A DNA stretch of 64,000 bases, taken from positions 1-64,000 of the forward strand of contig CALLVV010000001.1 in the NCBI GenBank assembly GCA_938012815.1, written 5' to 3'. This document shows, one piece after another, positions 1 through 7,294 of the stretch (position 1 is its first letter; each line of letters starts with the position of its first letter). The translations under genes and the position numbers were made by a program. Origin of the DNA: an uncultured Propionibacteriaceae bacterium (lineage in GTDB: Bacteria; Actinomycetota; Actinomycetes; Propionibacteriales; Propionibacteriaceae). Under the pieces are notes generated by a model. The model made no database searches and was not told the DNA's origin. It was given only the letters and a program-made list of their open reading frames with translations.

Positions 1-1234
1 GGTACCTCATGCCGTCGAAGGAGAGCTCGCGGGCGTTCTCCGGGTCGCCGTCGTCCCCGATCTGCCCACCCGCGAGGCGGTCGACGACAATCGCGATGGC
101 GCCGTCGCCGGTGACGTTGGTGGCGGTGCCGAAGGAGTCCATGGCGATGTAGGTGGCGATCATCAGGCCGACCTGCGCCTCGTTGAACCCGAGCATCGAC
201 TGCAACAGACCTGCTGCGGTGACGATCGCGCCGCCGGGAACACCCGGGGCCGCGACCATCATGACGCCGAGCATGCAGATGAACCCGATCATCAGCACCG
301 GGTCGATGGGGATGCCGGAGAGCATCATCACGGCCAGGGAGAAGCAGGTGATCTTGATGGTCGAACCGGCCAGGTGGATGGTGGCGCACAGCGGGATCGC
401 GAACGACGCCACCGGCTCCGAAGTTCCCGACTTGATCGATTGGCGCAGCGTGACGGGGATCGTCGCCGCCGCCGACGACGTGCCCAGTGCGGTGAGGTAG
501 GCGGGCAGCATGGTGCCCAGCATCCGGAACGGGTTGCGTCCGGTGGTGGCTCCGGCGACGAGGTACTGGAGCAGCAGCATGATCCAGGTGAGGATGAACA
601 CGAACACCACCACGCCCAGGAAGGTGGCGATGACGGTGAGCACCTGACCGCCCTGGGTCATGTTGAGGAAGATGCCGAAGATGTAGATCGGCAGCAGCGG
701 GATGATGATCTTGGAGATCACGAGGTTGACGATGTCTCGGAACTCCTCGAATCCGGTGCGCAGCGCCCTGCCTTCGATGGCGGTGAGCGCCACGCCGATG
801 ACGAAGGCCAGGACGAGTGCGGTCATGACCCCGAACAACGGCGGTATCTGGATGGAGAAGTAGGGTTTGAGCAGGGCATCCTCCGGGTTGCTGAGGGCGC
901 CCGTCTCGGCGGGCAGCACCTGGGGCAGTACCAGCAGGGACGCGCCGAGCCCCATCAGTCCGGCGATGAGGGTGGAGGCGTAGGCGAGGCCGGCGGTCAG
1001 CGCCAACCACTTGCCCGCGCCGCGTCCCAGCTCCCCGATGGCCGGGGTGATCAACCCGACGATGATCAGCGGGATGGAGAAGCTGAGGAACTGGCCGAAG
1101 ATGTCGTTGAAGGTGACGAAGACCCGGGTGGCCCAAGTGGGCAGGACCGACCCCAGCAGGATCCCCAGTGCGATGGCCACCACAATCCGGGGCAGGACCC
1201 CGAACCTGAACCCGGTGCTCTTCTCTGTGCTCAT
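1..1234 (-). CDS. Dicarboxylate/amino-acid:cation symporter (DAACS family), 3' end cut by window
   Basis: Reading leftwards from an ATG at 1234, the frame stays open for 411 codons to the window edge, so the C-terminus is missing but probably only a few residues. The protein has many hydrophobic segments and begins MSTEKSTGFRFGVLPRIVV. Mid-late it carries the serine-rich re-entrant loop typical of the family (LGTSSAAATIPVT, about residue 250) and later the cation-site region with AAPGVPGG and SFGTATNVTGDGA. These are hallmarks of GltP/DctA/SstT-type symporters, which co-transport glutamate, C4-dicarboxylates or serine/threonine with Na+ or H+ across the plasma membrane. Substrate cannot be read from the sequence. 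It appears to be transcribed alone. Confidence 0.9.
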   Translation of the reverse strand, partial: MSTEKSTGFRFGVLPRIVVAIALGILLGSVLPTWATRVFVTFNDIFGQFLSFSIPLIIVGLITPAIGELGRGAGKWLALTAGLAYASTLIAGLMGLGASLLVLPQVLPAETGALSNPEDALLKPYFSIQIPPLFGVMTALVLAFVIGVALTAIEGRALRTGFEEFRDIVNLVISKIIIPLLPIYIFGIFLNMTQGGQVLTVIATFLGVVVFVFILTWIMLLLQYLVAGATTGRNPFRMLGTMLPAYLTALGTSSAAATIPVTLRQSIKSGTSEPVASFAIPLCATIHLAGSTIKITCFSLAVMMLSGIPIDPVLMIGFICMLGVMMVAAPGVPGGAIVTAAGLLQSMLGFNEAQVGLMIATYIAMDSFGTATNVTGDGAIAIVVDRLAGGQIGDDGDPENARELSFDGMRY

Positions 1235-1554
1235 CCCTGAACCGTAGTGGAAGCCGGTCAGACTGGGGAAGTTGTCCGTGTCCGGCATCGGACCGGACCC
1301 CGGGAATGCCTACTTCTATTGCCGGACGTGTCATGGTCGCGGAGGGAATCGCGACCCCACGGTGTGGTCACGGGCGCCAGAGGCGGTCCACGGGCATGAC
1401 GTGGATGCGGTCCGCGTAGGTGTAGCTCCGGGTTCCGGAACTGCCGGGTCGGGAACTCCGTTTCTGCCAGGATCTGAGCTCCGGTTCGGCCGTCGCCTCA
1501 GAAGGAGGCCTGTAATATTTGAGTCTCCCTTCAGTAACTTGAAAGGTGGGTGTG
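1235..1554. other. Intergenic stretch, no supported gene
   Basis: This gap lies between the symporter start and the SRPBCC gene. No frame has a plausible ribosome site and family match. A minus-strand frame ending with MPVDRLWRP near 1368 has some protein-like character and could be the tail of a decayed gene, but I cannot name it. The gap must hold the promoters of two divergently transcribed genes. Confidence 0.4.
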
Positions 1555-2226
1555 ATGGCTGGTGAAGGCGGGCTGCCGTGGGTGTGGGGTGTGCCCGTGG
1601 AACCGGCGGGGTTGCCAACTCCGGAGGTCGCGCCCGGCTCGCGACTCGCGGTTCGCGCCGTCGCCATGGAAGCGCCGAGGGAGATCGGTTTCCTGTGGCT
1701 GTGTCAGATGCGTCGTGCTCCGTACTCGTATGACTGGCTGGACAATTTCGGGCGACGCAGTCCGCGACGGGCCGATCCGTCACTGACCGATCTGGCGGTG
1801 GGGCAGTCGTTCATGACGATCTTCGAGCTGACGGACTTCACCGACGGCGAGTCGCTGACGCTGCGGATGAAGGCCGGTCGTCCGACCCGGATCTTCGGCG
1901 CGATCACCCTCCACTACCGCGTCGAAACGATCACCGGGTCTCGCAGCCGGCTGGTCGCGGCGTTGTGGATGCCCCCCATCGGTCGGTTGCTGGGAAAACC
2001 CCTGAGGTATCTGCTGGCCTGGGGCGACCTGCTGATGATGCGCAAACAGCTGCTCACCCTCGCCGCGCTGGCGGAACGCGACGCGGGTGGCGTGGAATCG
2101 AAAGGGGTCGCTGAGGGGCGGGTCGTGAAGTGTGACGACGGAGATTCCCCGCACCTTGGCCATATGGCCGACAAGGCGCAGATCGAGCAGGTCGTTTCAG
2201 GCGGTACTGTTGGGAAAGAACTGTAG
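1555..2226 (+). CDS. SRPBCC (START-like) family protein with anomalous C-terminus
   Basis: Start chosen at ATG 1555 because AAAGG lies 8 nt upstream; a GTG at 1546 is the alternative. The first ~170 residues resemble SRPBCC/polyketide-cyclase-like proteins of actinobacteria. The FLWLCQMRRAPYSYDWLDNFG stretch is characteristic, followed by AVGQSFMTIFELTDF and a final amphipathic helix around LLMMRKQLLTLAALAERDA. Such proteins bind hydrophobic ligands in a helix-grip fold; the ligand is unknown. The last ~45 residues look unlike the family and end at a TAG that is in frame with a following protein-like stretch (2227-2652), so the natural end may have been replaced. Single gene, no clear operon partners. 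Confidence 0.6.
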   Translation: MAGEGGLPWVWGVPVEPAGLPTPEVAPGSRLAVRAVAMEAPREIGFLWLCQMRRAPYSYDWLDNFGRRSPRRADPSLTDLAVGQSFMTIFELTDFTDGESLTLRMKAGRPTRIFGAITLHYRVETITGSRSRLVAALWMPPIGRLLGKPLRYLLAWGDLLMMRKQLLTLAALAERDAGGVESKGVAEGRVVKCDDGDSPHLGHMADKAQIEQVVSGGTVGKEL

Positions 2227-2652
2227 GCAGTACTCAGCGGTTCAAATCCTGAACAGGTCGGAGCGCTGTCGAAGATCACGATCGACAATGGCGTGGAGAA
2301 TGAATCGGCTGACGAAAAAGAGGAAGCAATCACCGGTTATCGTGTCTCGTATTCAGTCAAACAGGAGATTTTCGGAATCACCATCACCAAGCTCTCGCAG
2401 AGTTTTATCTATCAAGTACAGGGTGGCTCGGTTGTCGCAACCAAGTCTTGCACCGCCTCCAGTGCCAATTTCAATATTGTGGTTGCCCTGAGTGAAGATA
2501 CCAGCCACTGGAAGCAGGGCTCTCATGGAGTCTGCGAGACGACGTGGCATGACAACATCTTCGTCAAAGGATTTGGTGTTCGTCTCGACAAGATCCAGCA
2601 TCTGGAAGTCAACGCCAGCAGCGTTTACAGCGCATGGCTTGTCAACGCATGA
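2227..2652 (+). pseudogene. Fragment of a probable secreted protein, no proper start
   Basis: The frame after the TAG at 2224-2226 stays open for 141 codons to 2652. It encodes beta-rich, secreted-looking sequence with three cysteines (TKSCTASSANFN, HGVCETTWHD) and ends AWLVNA. No signal peptide or ribosome site is visible. The first usable start is a GTG at 2293, which would skip the first protein-like residues. I read it as the 3' part of an exported protein that has lost its N-terminus and now lies in frame behind the SRPBCC gene. Base composition is lower in GC than upstream. No family recognised. A short, leaderless functional gene from 2293 is possible. Confidence 0.35.
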
Positions 2653-2693
2653 TTCATAGGCAAACAACAGGTAGACCATCACGAGGAGGGAAA

Positions 2694-2966
2694 ATGGTGC
2701 AACAATACAAGGTCACGGAGCAGAGCGCTCGAGGATTGTCCTCGCTCACTTGGGTGTGGATTCTTCTCGCCATGAGCGTTGTCGCCCTGATCCCGGCACT
2801 GCCCATTTCCCTGGGGCTCTCTCTGGTGGCGCTGGTGCTGGTATTGCAGACGCGACGCGACGTACCGCACCGGCGCCGGGGGCTGCTGGTGGTTCTGATC
2901 TGGATTGGAATTCAACTTGTTGTCACGGCTGCTGGGATTATGTCGTGGCTGTCATTCCAGGCCTGA
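2694..2966 (+). CDS. Small membrane protein, 90 aa, unknown function
   Basis: ATG 2694 is preceded by GAGGAGGG with good spacing, which favours it over the ATG at 2634. The polar N-terminus (MVQQYKVTEQSARG) is followed by two hydrophobic stretches, about residues 18-47 and 62-86. Between them lies a basic loop, RRDVPHRRRG, so the loop is probably cytoplasmic. Layout resembles small DUF-type membrane proteins encoded next to secreted proteins. It begins 41 nt after the end of the secreted-protein fragment, so the two may once have been an operon. No family recognised. Confidence 0.6.
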   Translation: MVQQYKVTEQSARGLSSLTWVWILLAMSVVALIPALPISLGLSLVALVLVLQTRRDVPHRRRGLLVVLIWIGIQLVVTAAGIMSWLSFQA

Positions 2967-3062
2967 TGTTTGGGCTGGGGTCGGTTGCCAAAGGCCGATC
3001 CCAGTCTTCAACCTTGGTGTCTTCTGCTGGCCAATGTGCTTCTTTGCTGCCTATCGTTTTTG

Positions 3063-3135
3063 TGGAGCATAGGGGACTCGAACCCCTAACTTCCACCTTG
3101 CAAAGGTGGCACTCTACCAATTGAGTTAATGCCCC
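3063..3135 (-). tRNA. tRNA-Ala (anticodon UGC)
   Basis: The minus strand folds into a full cloverleaf. The acceptor arm GGGGCAT pairs with ATGCTCC followed by discriminator A. The anticodon stem CCACC/GGTGG encloses TTTGCAA, giving anticodon TGC (alanine). The T arm has the GGTTCGAGTCC form. CCA is not encoded. No second copy of its 3' end was noticed in the window, so there is no sign that it is an attachment site for an element here. Confidence 0.97.
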
Positions 3136-3193
3136 GGGACCGGGCAAGCATACCCGAGGACGGGGCCTCGGGGGAAGTTCGGGTGTTGAGGGT

Positions 3194-3244
3194 GGTTTCG
3201 ACACGAGCTCTTCGCTGACGCTCAGGGATCGGCTCAACCAGCTT
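3194..3244. repeat. Long form of the CTGGTTGAGC intergenic repeat
   Basis: On the minus strand this reads AAGCTGGTTGAGCCGATC, then a run through CAGCGAAGAGCTCGTG, then TCGAAACC. It is the longest example in the window of a short repeat whose core AAGCTGGTTGAGC recurs near 30721, 48148, 49237 and (inverted) 30761 and 51588. Similar GGTTTCGA...CTCAACCAG repeats are, from memory, common between genes in several actinobacterial genomes. Here it lies inside the 3' remains of a decayed gene. Confidence 0.6.
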
Positions 3245-3256
3245 GGGGGTGTCGGT

Positions 3257-3735
3257 TTCCGGGACCGTCGACTGCACCCAGTGCGGGCTCTGGGCCCAGC
3301 CGGTGAACGGGGTCACGGGTTCTTCCTGGAGGCAGCGGGCGAGGTCGTCGAGGATCCGGGCTGCACGCCGAGCCTCACCAGGACTGCCAGGTTTGTGGGT
3401 GGTGAGGATCTGCTGGCGTTCGATGATCTGGCCGTTCGCCGCGACGCTCCGGTCCGCCGGCACATCCCCCGCGACCATGCGGTCGAACTCGCTGACATCC
3501 CCGTGTCCGTCCGGTTCCGGCAGGCCCAGCACGGCGGTGTAGTCGATGCCGTGGTAGCGCTCGTAGAGCGACCTGCTGGAACGTGGGCGCGAACCATCCC
3601 ATGAAGAATGTCGGTTGCCAGCTCCTCGGTCAACGGCAGCCGCACCTGTGCCATGTCGAGGAGGGTGCCGTGTTCCCGGACGACCGGTCGGGATGGCCGG
3701 CGTCGAAGGTGGCGTGGCGCATGCGCCGGGGCGTC
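3257..3735 (-). pseudogene. Multiply frameshifted gene, product unknown
   Basis: Protein-like pieces occur in different minus-strand frames that would join into one protein. From upstream to downstream they are: MRHATFDAGHPDR; VVREHGTLLDMAQVRLPLTEE; MGWFAPTFQQV; SLYERYHGIDYTAVLGL; SVAANGQIIERQQILTTH; and NLAVLVRLGVQP. The pattern YERYxGIDY and ILTTHNLA recalls a conserved hypothetical protein of streptomycetes (from memory). Several frameshifts are needed, so this is decay rather than a sequencing slip. The 3' end runs into the CTGGTTGAGC repeat and stops near the tRNA. Confidence 0.5.
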
Positions 3736-3744
3736 AAGGAGCGG

Positions 3745-4107
3745 TCACGACGGTTTCGATCCGATGGTTTGGGCGCGGTTGAAGGCCATGCAGGCATCGA
3801 CCCAGAAACGCAGGCGGTCGTCGTCGGTGATCACCTCCGCCGACACCTGGATCCAGCCGGGCCCCATCTCGCGTCCCGGGCCCATCTCGGCGGGGGAGGC
3901 GCCGGGTTCCCCGGAGAGTTTCGCGTCGTCGTCGGGATCGACGTGCGCCAGCAGGTGCCCGCCCTTGAGGGCGCAGCACACCATCTTGTCGCGCACCATG
4001 AAGGCGCGCGACCCGAACATCGGGATCACACGGGTTGTGGGTTCGTCGCCCAGGAGCCCGTGGAGCCGGGCGACGAGCTCGGTCTGTGCTGCCTTGGGGT
4101 CGGTCAT
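3745..4107 (-). CDS. TfoX/Sxy N-terminal domain-like protein
   Basis: 120 aa. Its ATG (4107) overlaps the TGA of the preceding SRPBCC-SnoaL gene by 4 nt, so the two are translationally coupled. The sequence fits the short TfoX_N family: a helical start (AAQTELVARLHGLLG), then the strand-rich core VIPMFGSRAFMVRDKMVCCALKGGHLL, and an aromatic C-terminal helix (RFWVDACMAFNRA). In many actinobacteria such small proteins sit beside AHSA1/SRPBCC and ArsR genes, as here. In proteobacteria TfoX regulates competence, but no such role can be assumed. Exact function unknown. Confidence 0.75.
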   Translation of the reverse strand: MTDPKAAQTELVARLHGLLGDEPTTRVIPMFGSRAFMVRDKMVCCALKGGHLLAHVDPDDDAKLSGEPGASPAEMGPGREMGPGWIQVSAEVITDDDRLRFWVDACMAFNRAQTIGSKPS

Positions 4108-4913
4108 GGCGCGCTCGGCGGAGCGAAGGAGAGCCGGTCGAAGACGAGAACACTGCCCGTGATCAGGCCGTCCTGGACGGTGAAGCATTCCGCGGCGGGG
4201 GCGATGCCGGTGATGGCTGTCTGCGGGTAGTAGAACAGGGCGACGCGGTTGCCGTCGGAGAAGCTGGCGATGTCGACCAGGCCGGTGAGCGCCGGGGCGA
4301 ATCCCGCGATGAACTCGCGGTACCGGGCCTTGCCCGTGAGATCGACGCCGGGAGCCCGGCATGTGATGTCGTCCGCGACCAGTTCCATCGCGGAGTCGAC
4401 GTCCCCGCTGGTCCATGCGCGGTGGTAGCGGTTGACGATGTCGAGTGGTTCGGTCATGGATGATGCTCCTCGATTGGGTGGATGATCCCCGGGGTGCCAG
4501 AAATTGGGGCCCGGTGGGATGCCTCGGGCCGTGTGGTGCAGGCGGGGCAGGAAATGGTTCCAGCCCTCGGCGTGGCCGGGAACCTCGCTGTCGGGCAGGT
4601 CCGAGTGGGTGAGCTCCACGCGGGTTCCGCCGGCGATCTCGACCAGCCGGAATTCGACGGTGGAGGCTCCTGGCGGTAGCACGTCACTGCCCGCGAAACC
4701 CCAGGAGACGACCACCCGCGAGTACGGTTCGACGTGCAGATAGCGGCCACGAACCGGGTGGCCCGCGATGCTCACCGAGAACTCCCCGCCGGGATGCGGT
4801 TCCAGATGGGCGTACTGGCCCATCCAGGAGGTCAGGCCCGCTTCCGTGGTGAGGAAGTCGAAGACGACGCGCGGAGGCGCTTCGATGATGATCGCGTCGG
4901 TGAATTCAGCCAT
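4104..4913 (-). CDS. AHSA1/SRPBCC domain fused to SnoaL-like (NTF2-fold) domain
   Basis: 269 aa in one frame. Residues 1-135 are an AHSA1-type SRPBCC domain (IIIEAPPRVVFDFLTTEAGL, then VVVSWGFAGSDV, then GWNHFLPRL). From about residue 153 (MTEPLDIVNRYHRAW) a SnoaL-like domain follows, with the usual W-T-S-G-D start and SFSDGNRVALFYY core. The two domains are normally separate proteins. An internal ATG at 4457 has GAGGAG about 11 nt upstream, so the second domain may also be made alone. The gene overlaps ArsR upstream by 8 nt and TfoX downstream by 4 nt. ArsR-AHSA1 pairs are a common regulatory unit. Ligands or substrates are unknown. Confidence 0.75.
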   Translation of the reverse strand: MAEFTDAIIIEAPPRVVFDFLTTEAGLTSWMGQYAHLEPHPGGEFSVSIAGHPVRGRYLHVEPYSRVVVSWGFAGSDVLPPGASTVEFRLVEIAGGTRVELTHSDLPDSEVPGHAEGWNHFLPRLHHTARGIPPGPNFWHPGDHPPNRGASSMTEPLDIVNRYHRAWTSGDVDSAMELVADDITCRAPGVDLTGKARYREFIAGFAPALTGLVDIASFSDGNRVALFYYPQTAITGIAPAAECFTVQDGLITGSVLVFDRLSFAPPSAP

Positions 4914-5241
4914 GGTGGCTCTTCTCCACTGCTGCTTTCAGGGCCGCCAGTCTGGTGGGCCAGAAATCGTCGAGATACGAACGCACCGCGGCCAGGCCGT
5001 CGGTGTTCAGGACGTACAGGTGCCTGGTTGCGTCCCGGGTGCTGGTCGCCAGGCCTGCGCGGCGCAGCACCCCCAGGTGGTGGGAGGTCGCCTGCTGGGA
5101 CAGTCCGACCTTCTCCGCAACCGACCCCACCTGAAGGGGCTCCGAACGGATGATGCGCAGGATGGCGCGACGATTCCCGTCGGCGAGTGCTCTCAGCGCG
5201 AGGTCGATGGTTGCGGGTTCGGCGGTCACGAGGGCCACCAT
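4906..5241 (-). CDS. ArsR-family winged-helix transcriptional regulator
   Basis: Start taken at ATG 5241 (111 aa); a longer frame reaches 5325 but would run across the divergent promoter. It shows the ArsR layout: ALADGNRRAILRII, the recognition helix region VGLSQQATSHHLGVLRRAGL, and the wing TRDATRHLYVLN. The metal-binding ELCVC box is absent, so this belongs to the branch that accompanies AHSA1 proteins rather than metal sensors. It heads the operon ArsR / SRPBCC-SnoaL / TfoX and probably represses it. The divergent neighbour is the DUF2207-type gene. Confidence 0.88.
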   Translation of the reverse strand: MVALVTAEPATIDLALRALADGNRRAILRIIRSEPLQVGSVAEKVGLSQQATSHHLGVLRRAGLATSTRDATRHLYVLNTDGLAAVRSYLDDFWPTRLAALKAAVEKSHHG

Positions 5242-5242
5242 A

Positions 5243-5276
5243 CACAAGTAAATTTTTGTACTCAAGAAGACTTGTG
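5243..5276. promoter_or_regulatory. Candidate ArsR operator in the divergent promoter
   Basis: CACAAG and CTTGTG form a perfect 6-bp inverted repeat 22 nt apart, enclosing AGTA/TACT. The stretch is AT-rich and lies directly upstream of the ArsR start, where an autoregulatory site is expected. Position and symmetry are seen; the role is inferred. Confidence 0.3.
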
Positions 5277-5323
5277 GAGCGTGCCTGTCGCCATACCGTC
5301 CAAGGATGCGGGAGACTTTTTCC

Positions 5324-6418
5324 ATGGGATGGATTGTGTTCGCGGTGGCGGTGGTCGTGTTCCTGGGGGCGGTGACGCTGCTTCTCAGGCGGATCCTCGC
5401 TTCGCACGACGAGATCTATGACGGCCTGACGCCCGGTGTCCTGCCACCGCGGAAGGAACGGAAGGCAGCCCCGGTCAAACGGCTCCGGTCCACCGAGTAC
5501 AAGGGCCCTTTCCCCGTCGCCTTCACCCCGCCGCGTGACGTCACCCCGGGACTGATCGGGATGGTCATCGACGGGATGGTGGACCCCCGCGACCTCACCG
5601 CGACCATCGTCGACCTCGCCGCCCGCGGATTCCTGCGCATTGAGGTGCTCGACGGCGGCAAGGGCAAGCGGCGCGGGAAGGACTGGCTGCTGCACCCCTG
5701 CGACAAGCCCCGCTCCAGCCTGATGCGCTACGAGAAGACGTTCCTGGAGGGAGCCTTCCCCGACGGGCGGGAGAAGCGGATGTCGGAGCTGGTCCGCAAA
5801 CACAAGAAGGTGTTCCGGCAGCTCACCTCCGACATCTACGAGGAGACCAGCCGCCGCGGCTGGTACCGGCAGAACCCGAACCCGGGTGGCCGGCGCCACA
5901 GGTTCGGGCGCGTGGCGGCCGGGATGGTGGCAGGTGTCGCCGCGCTGGTGATCGCCGGAGGGGGTGTTGTGGGCATACTGGCCGCTGCCATGTTCGTCGC
6001 GACGGGTGTCGTCGCTGCCTTCGGGCCGAGACGTCGCGTGCCCCGCACCGGCGCAGGCACCGCCACGCGCATCCAGGCCCTCGGTTTCAAGCAGTACCTC
6101 GCGACCGCCGAGGCCGAGCAGATCCGCTTCGAAGAGGCGGAAAACATCTTCAGCCGCTACCTTCCCTACGCGATGGTCTTCGGGGTCGCCGACCACTGGG
6201 TCAAGGTCTTCCGTGAACTCGCCATCGAACGAAACGTCGAATGGGACATCGACTGGATCGATGTCGGTGCCGACGTGGCGGGGGAGCTGGTGTTCCAGTT
6301 GCTCGCCTCGGACCTCCTTGACGGCGCCGATGGCCTGTTCGACGGCATCGGCGGCCTGTTCGACGGGTTCGATCTGGGGGATTTCCTGGACGGAATCGAC
6401 TTCGATTTCGACTTCTGA
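5324..6418 (+). CDS. DUF2207-type predicted membrane protein
   Basis: ATG 5324 is preferred because GGGAG lies about 10 nt upstream; ATG 5306 is in the same frame. After a first membrane helix (WIVFAVAVVVFLGAVTLLL) comes the soluble part conserved in the family. It includes TPGLIGMVIDGMVDPRDLTATIVDLAARGFLRI and a later YEKTFLEGAFPDG, then a two-helix membrane segment near residues 195-235. The region around QALGFKQYLATAEAEQIRFEE and FSRYLPYAMVFG is also typical. The last 40 residues are acidic and phenylalanine-rich (DGLFDGIGGLFDG), a low-complexity tail. The usual large N-terminal extracytoplasmic half of DUF2207 proteins is absent. Function unknown. Confidence 0.7.
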   Translation: MGWIVFAVAVVVFLGAVTLLLRRILASHDEIYDGLTPGVLPPRKERKAAPVKRLRSTEYKGPFPVAFTPPRDVTPGLIGMVIDGMVDPRDLTATIVDLAARGFLRIEVLDGGKGKRRGKDWLLHPCDKPRSSLMRYEKTFLEGAFPDGREKRMSELVRKHKKVFRQLTSDIYEETSRRGWYRQNPNPGGRRHRFGRVAAGMVAGVAALVIAGGGVVGILAAAMFVATGVVAAFGPRRRVPRTGAGTATRIQALGFKQYLATAEAEQIRFEEAENIFSRYLPYAMVFGVADHWVKVFRELAIERNVEWDIDWIDVGADVAGELVFQLLASDLLDGADGLFDGIGGLFDGFDLGDFLDGIDFDFDF

Positions 6419-6675
6419 GGACACTCCGCCCGCGACTTCCCGGTTATGCAGCACTCAATGCGGGTTGCGGCGTTCGAAAGAGGTTTTGTGTTGAGATGGA
6501 GACGCTGACCTGCAAGGTCGAATGGACTGACATCGCGTCGCCCGGCGAACTCGCAACCTGTATCTCGGCCCATCAGCACCGACAGGTCAGACAATTCGCA
6601 CTCCAGAACTAGAGCCGCCCTGTCAACTCGCAGGGGCGCGTTTTGATTTTCGTCACTTCGGCGCCAGAGCGGAAC
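6419..6675. other. Intergenic stretch, no supported gene
   Basis: Between the DUF2207-type gene and the AbiE pair I see no frame with protein character. The segment around 6610-6640 (GCCGCCCTGTCAACTC) shows no strong hairpin. The right-hand end carries the promoter/operator described next. Confidence 0.4.
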
Positions 6676-6711
6676 GAAACGTAATCAGCTACTATTATCT
6701 GTAGACGTTTC
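6676..6711. promoter_or_regulatory. Promoter-embedded inverted repeat upstream of abiEi
   Basis: GAAACGT and ACGTTTC form a perfect 7-bp inverted repeat, with a second inner pair CTAC/GTAG. The centre TATTAT could serve as a -10 element. The site lies 26 nt before the abiEi GTG. AbiEi-type antitoxins are known to repress their own operon by binding inverted repeats, so this is a likely operator. The role is inferred from position and symmetry. Confidence 0.5.
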
Positions 6712-6736
6712 ATACCGTCCGAGTTGAGGTGAGACC

Positions 6737-7294
6737 GTGACACCGATCACCCCGTCAACCGCTGATCGCGCTGGACTGTCCCGCACCGGCCTCTACCGGG
6801 CAGCCTGCGCTGGCGACCTGACTCGGGTCGCACGCGGCATCTACCTCCCCGCAGATGCGCCGGCCGTGGACTGGAGCCTGGTCGAAGCCGCGACCCGGCG
6901 ATCCGATGCAACGATCTGCCTCACTTCTGCGCTCGCCCACCATGACTTGACCGACGCCATTCCTGACACTCTCGATGTCGCGATCCCCCGTGGAGGGCGT
7001 TCTCCTGCAACCGAGCACGCGATCACCTGGCACCAGTTCGATGCCGCCACCTTCGACCTCGGTCGCGACGAGATTCCCATCGAAGGCGCGGACCTGTCGA
7101 TCGGGCTCTACTCTCCCGAACGCTGCATTGCGGACGCGTTCCGCCTGCGCGGCCAGCTCGGCTACGAGACCGCACGAGATGCCCTCAAGGAATGGCTGCG
7201 CCGCGGCGGGAAACCCAACACCCTGATGCGGATCGCCCTGCAGCTCCCCCGAGCCAAGACTCCGCTGCTTCACGCCCTGGAGACGCTGTCATGA
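6737..7294 (+). CDS. abiEi: AbiEi-type antitoxin, transcriptional regulator
   Basis: 185 aa from GTG 6737, preceded by GAGGTGAG. The N-terminus has the winged-helix seen in AbiEi proteins, where a 'become GI(Y)LP' strand follows the helix pair (LTRVARGIYLPADAP). The rest has the family core (ICLTSALAHHDLTDAIPDTLDVAIPRG and SPERCIADAFRLR). AbiEi neutralises the AbiEii nucleotidyltransferase toxin and represses the operon. Its TGA overlaps the toxin ATG by 4 nt, the standard arrangement. This is a type IV toxin-antitoxin system, with abortive phage infection as a reported role in other bacteria. Confidence 0.9.
   Translation: MTPITPSTADRAGLSRTGLYRAACAGDLTRVARGIYLPADAPAVDWSLVEAATRRSDATICLTSALAHHDLTDAIPDTLDVAIPRGGRSPATEHAITWHQFDAATFDLGRDEIPIEGADLSIGLYSPERCIADAFRLRGQLGYETARDALKEWLRRGGKPNTLMRIALQLPRAKTPLLHALETLS

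Noticed and set aside
374..1240. 288-codon plus-strand open frame
   Set aside because: Antisense of the symporter gene; extremely acidic/Gln-rich translation typical of a shadow.
3063..3135. tRNA-Ala as an active attachment site
   Set aside because: No integrase gene and no second copy of the tRNA 3' end was noticed in the window.
4832..6454. 540-codon minus-strand open frame
   Set aside because: Runs antisense through the DUF2207-type gene and out of frame through ArsR; low-complexity His/Glu/Arg translation.
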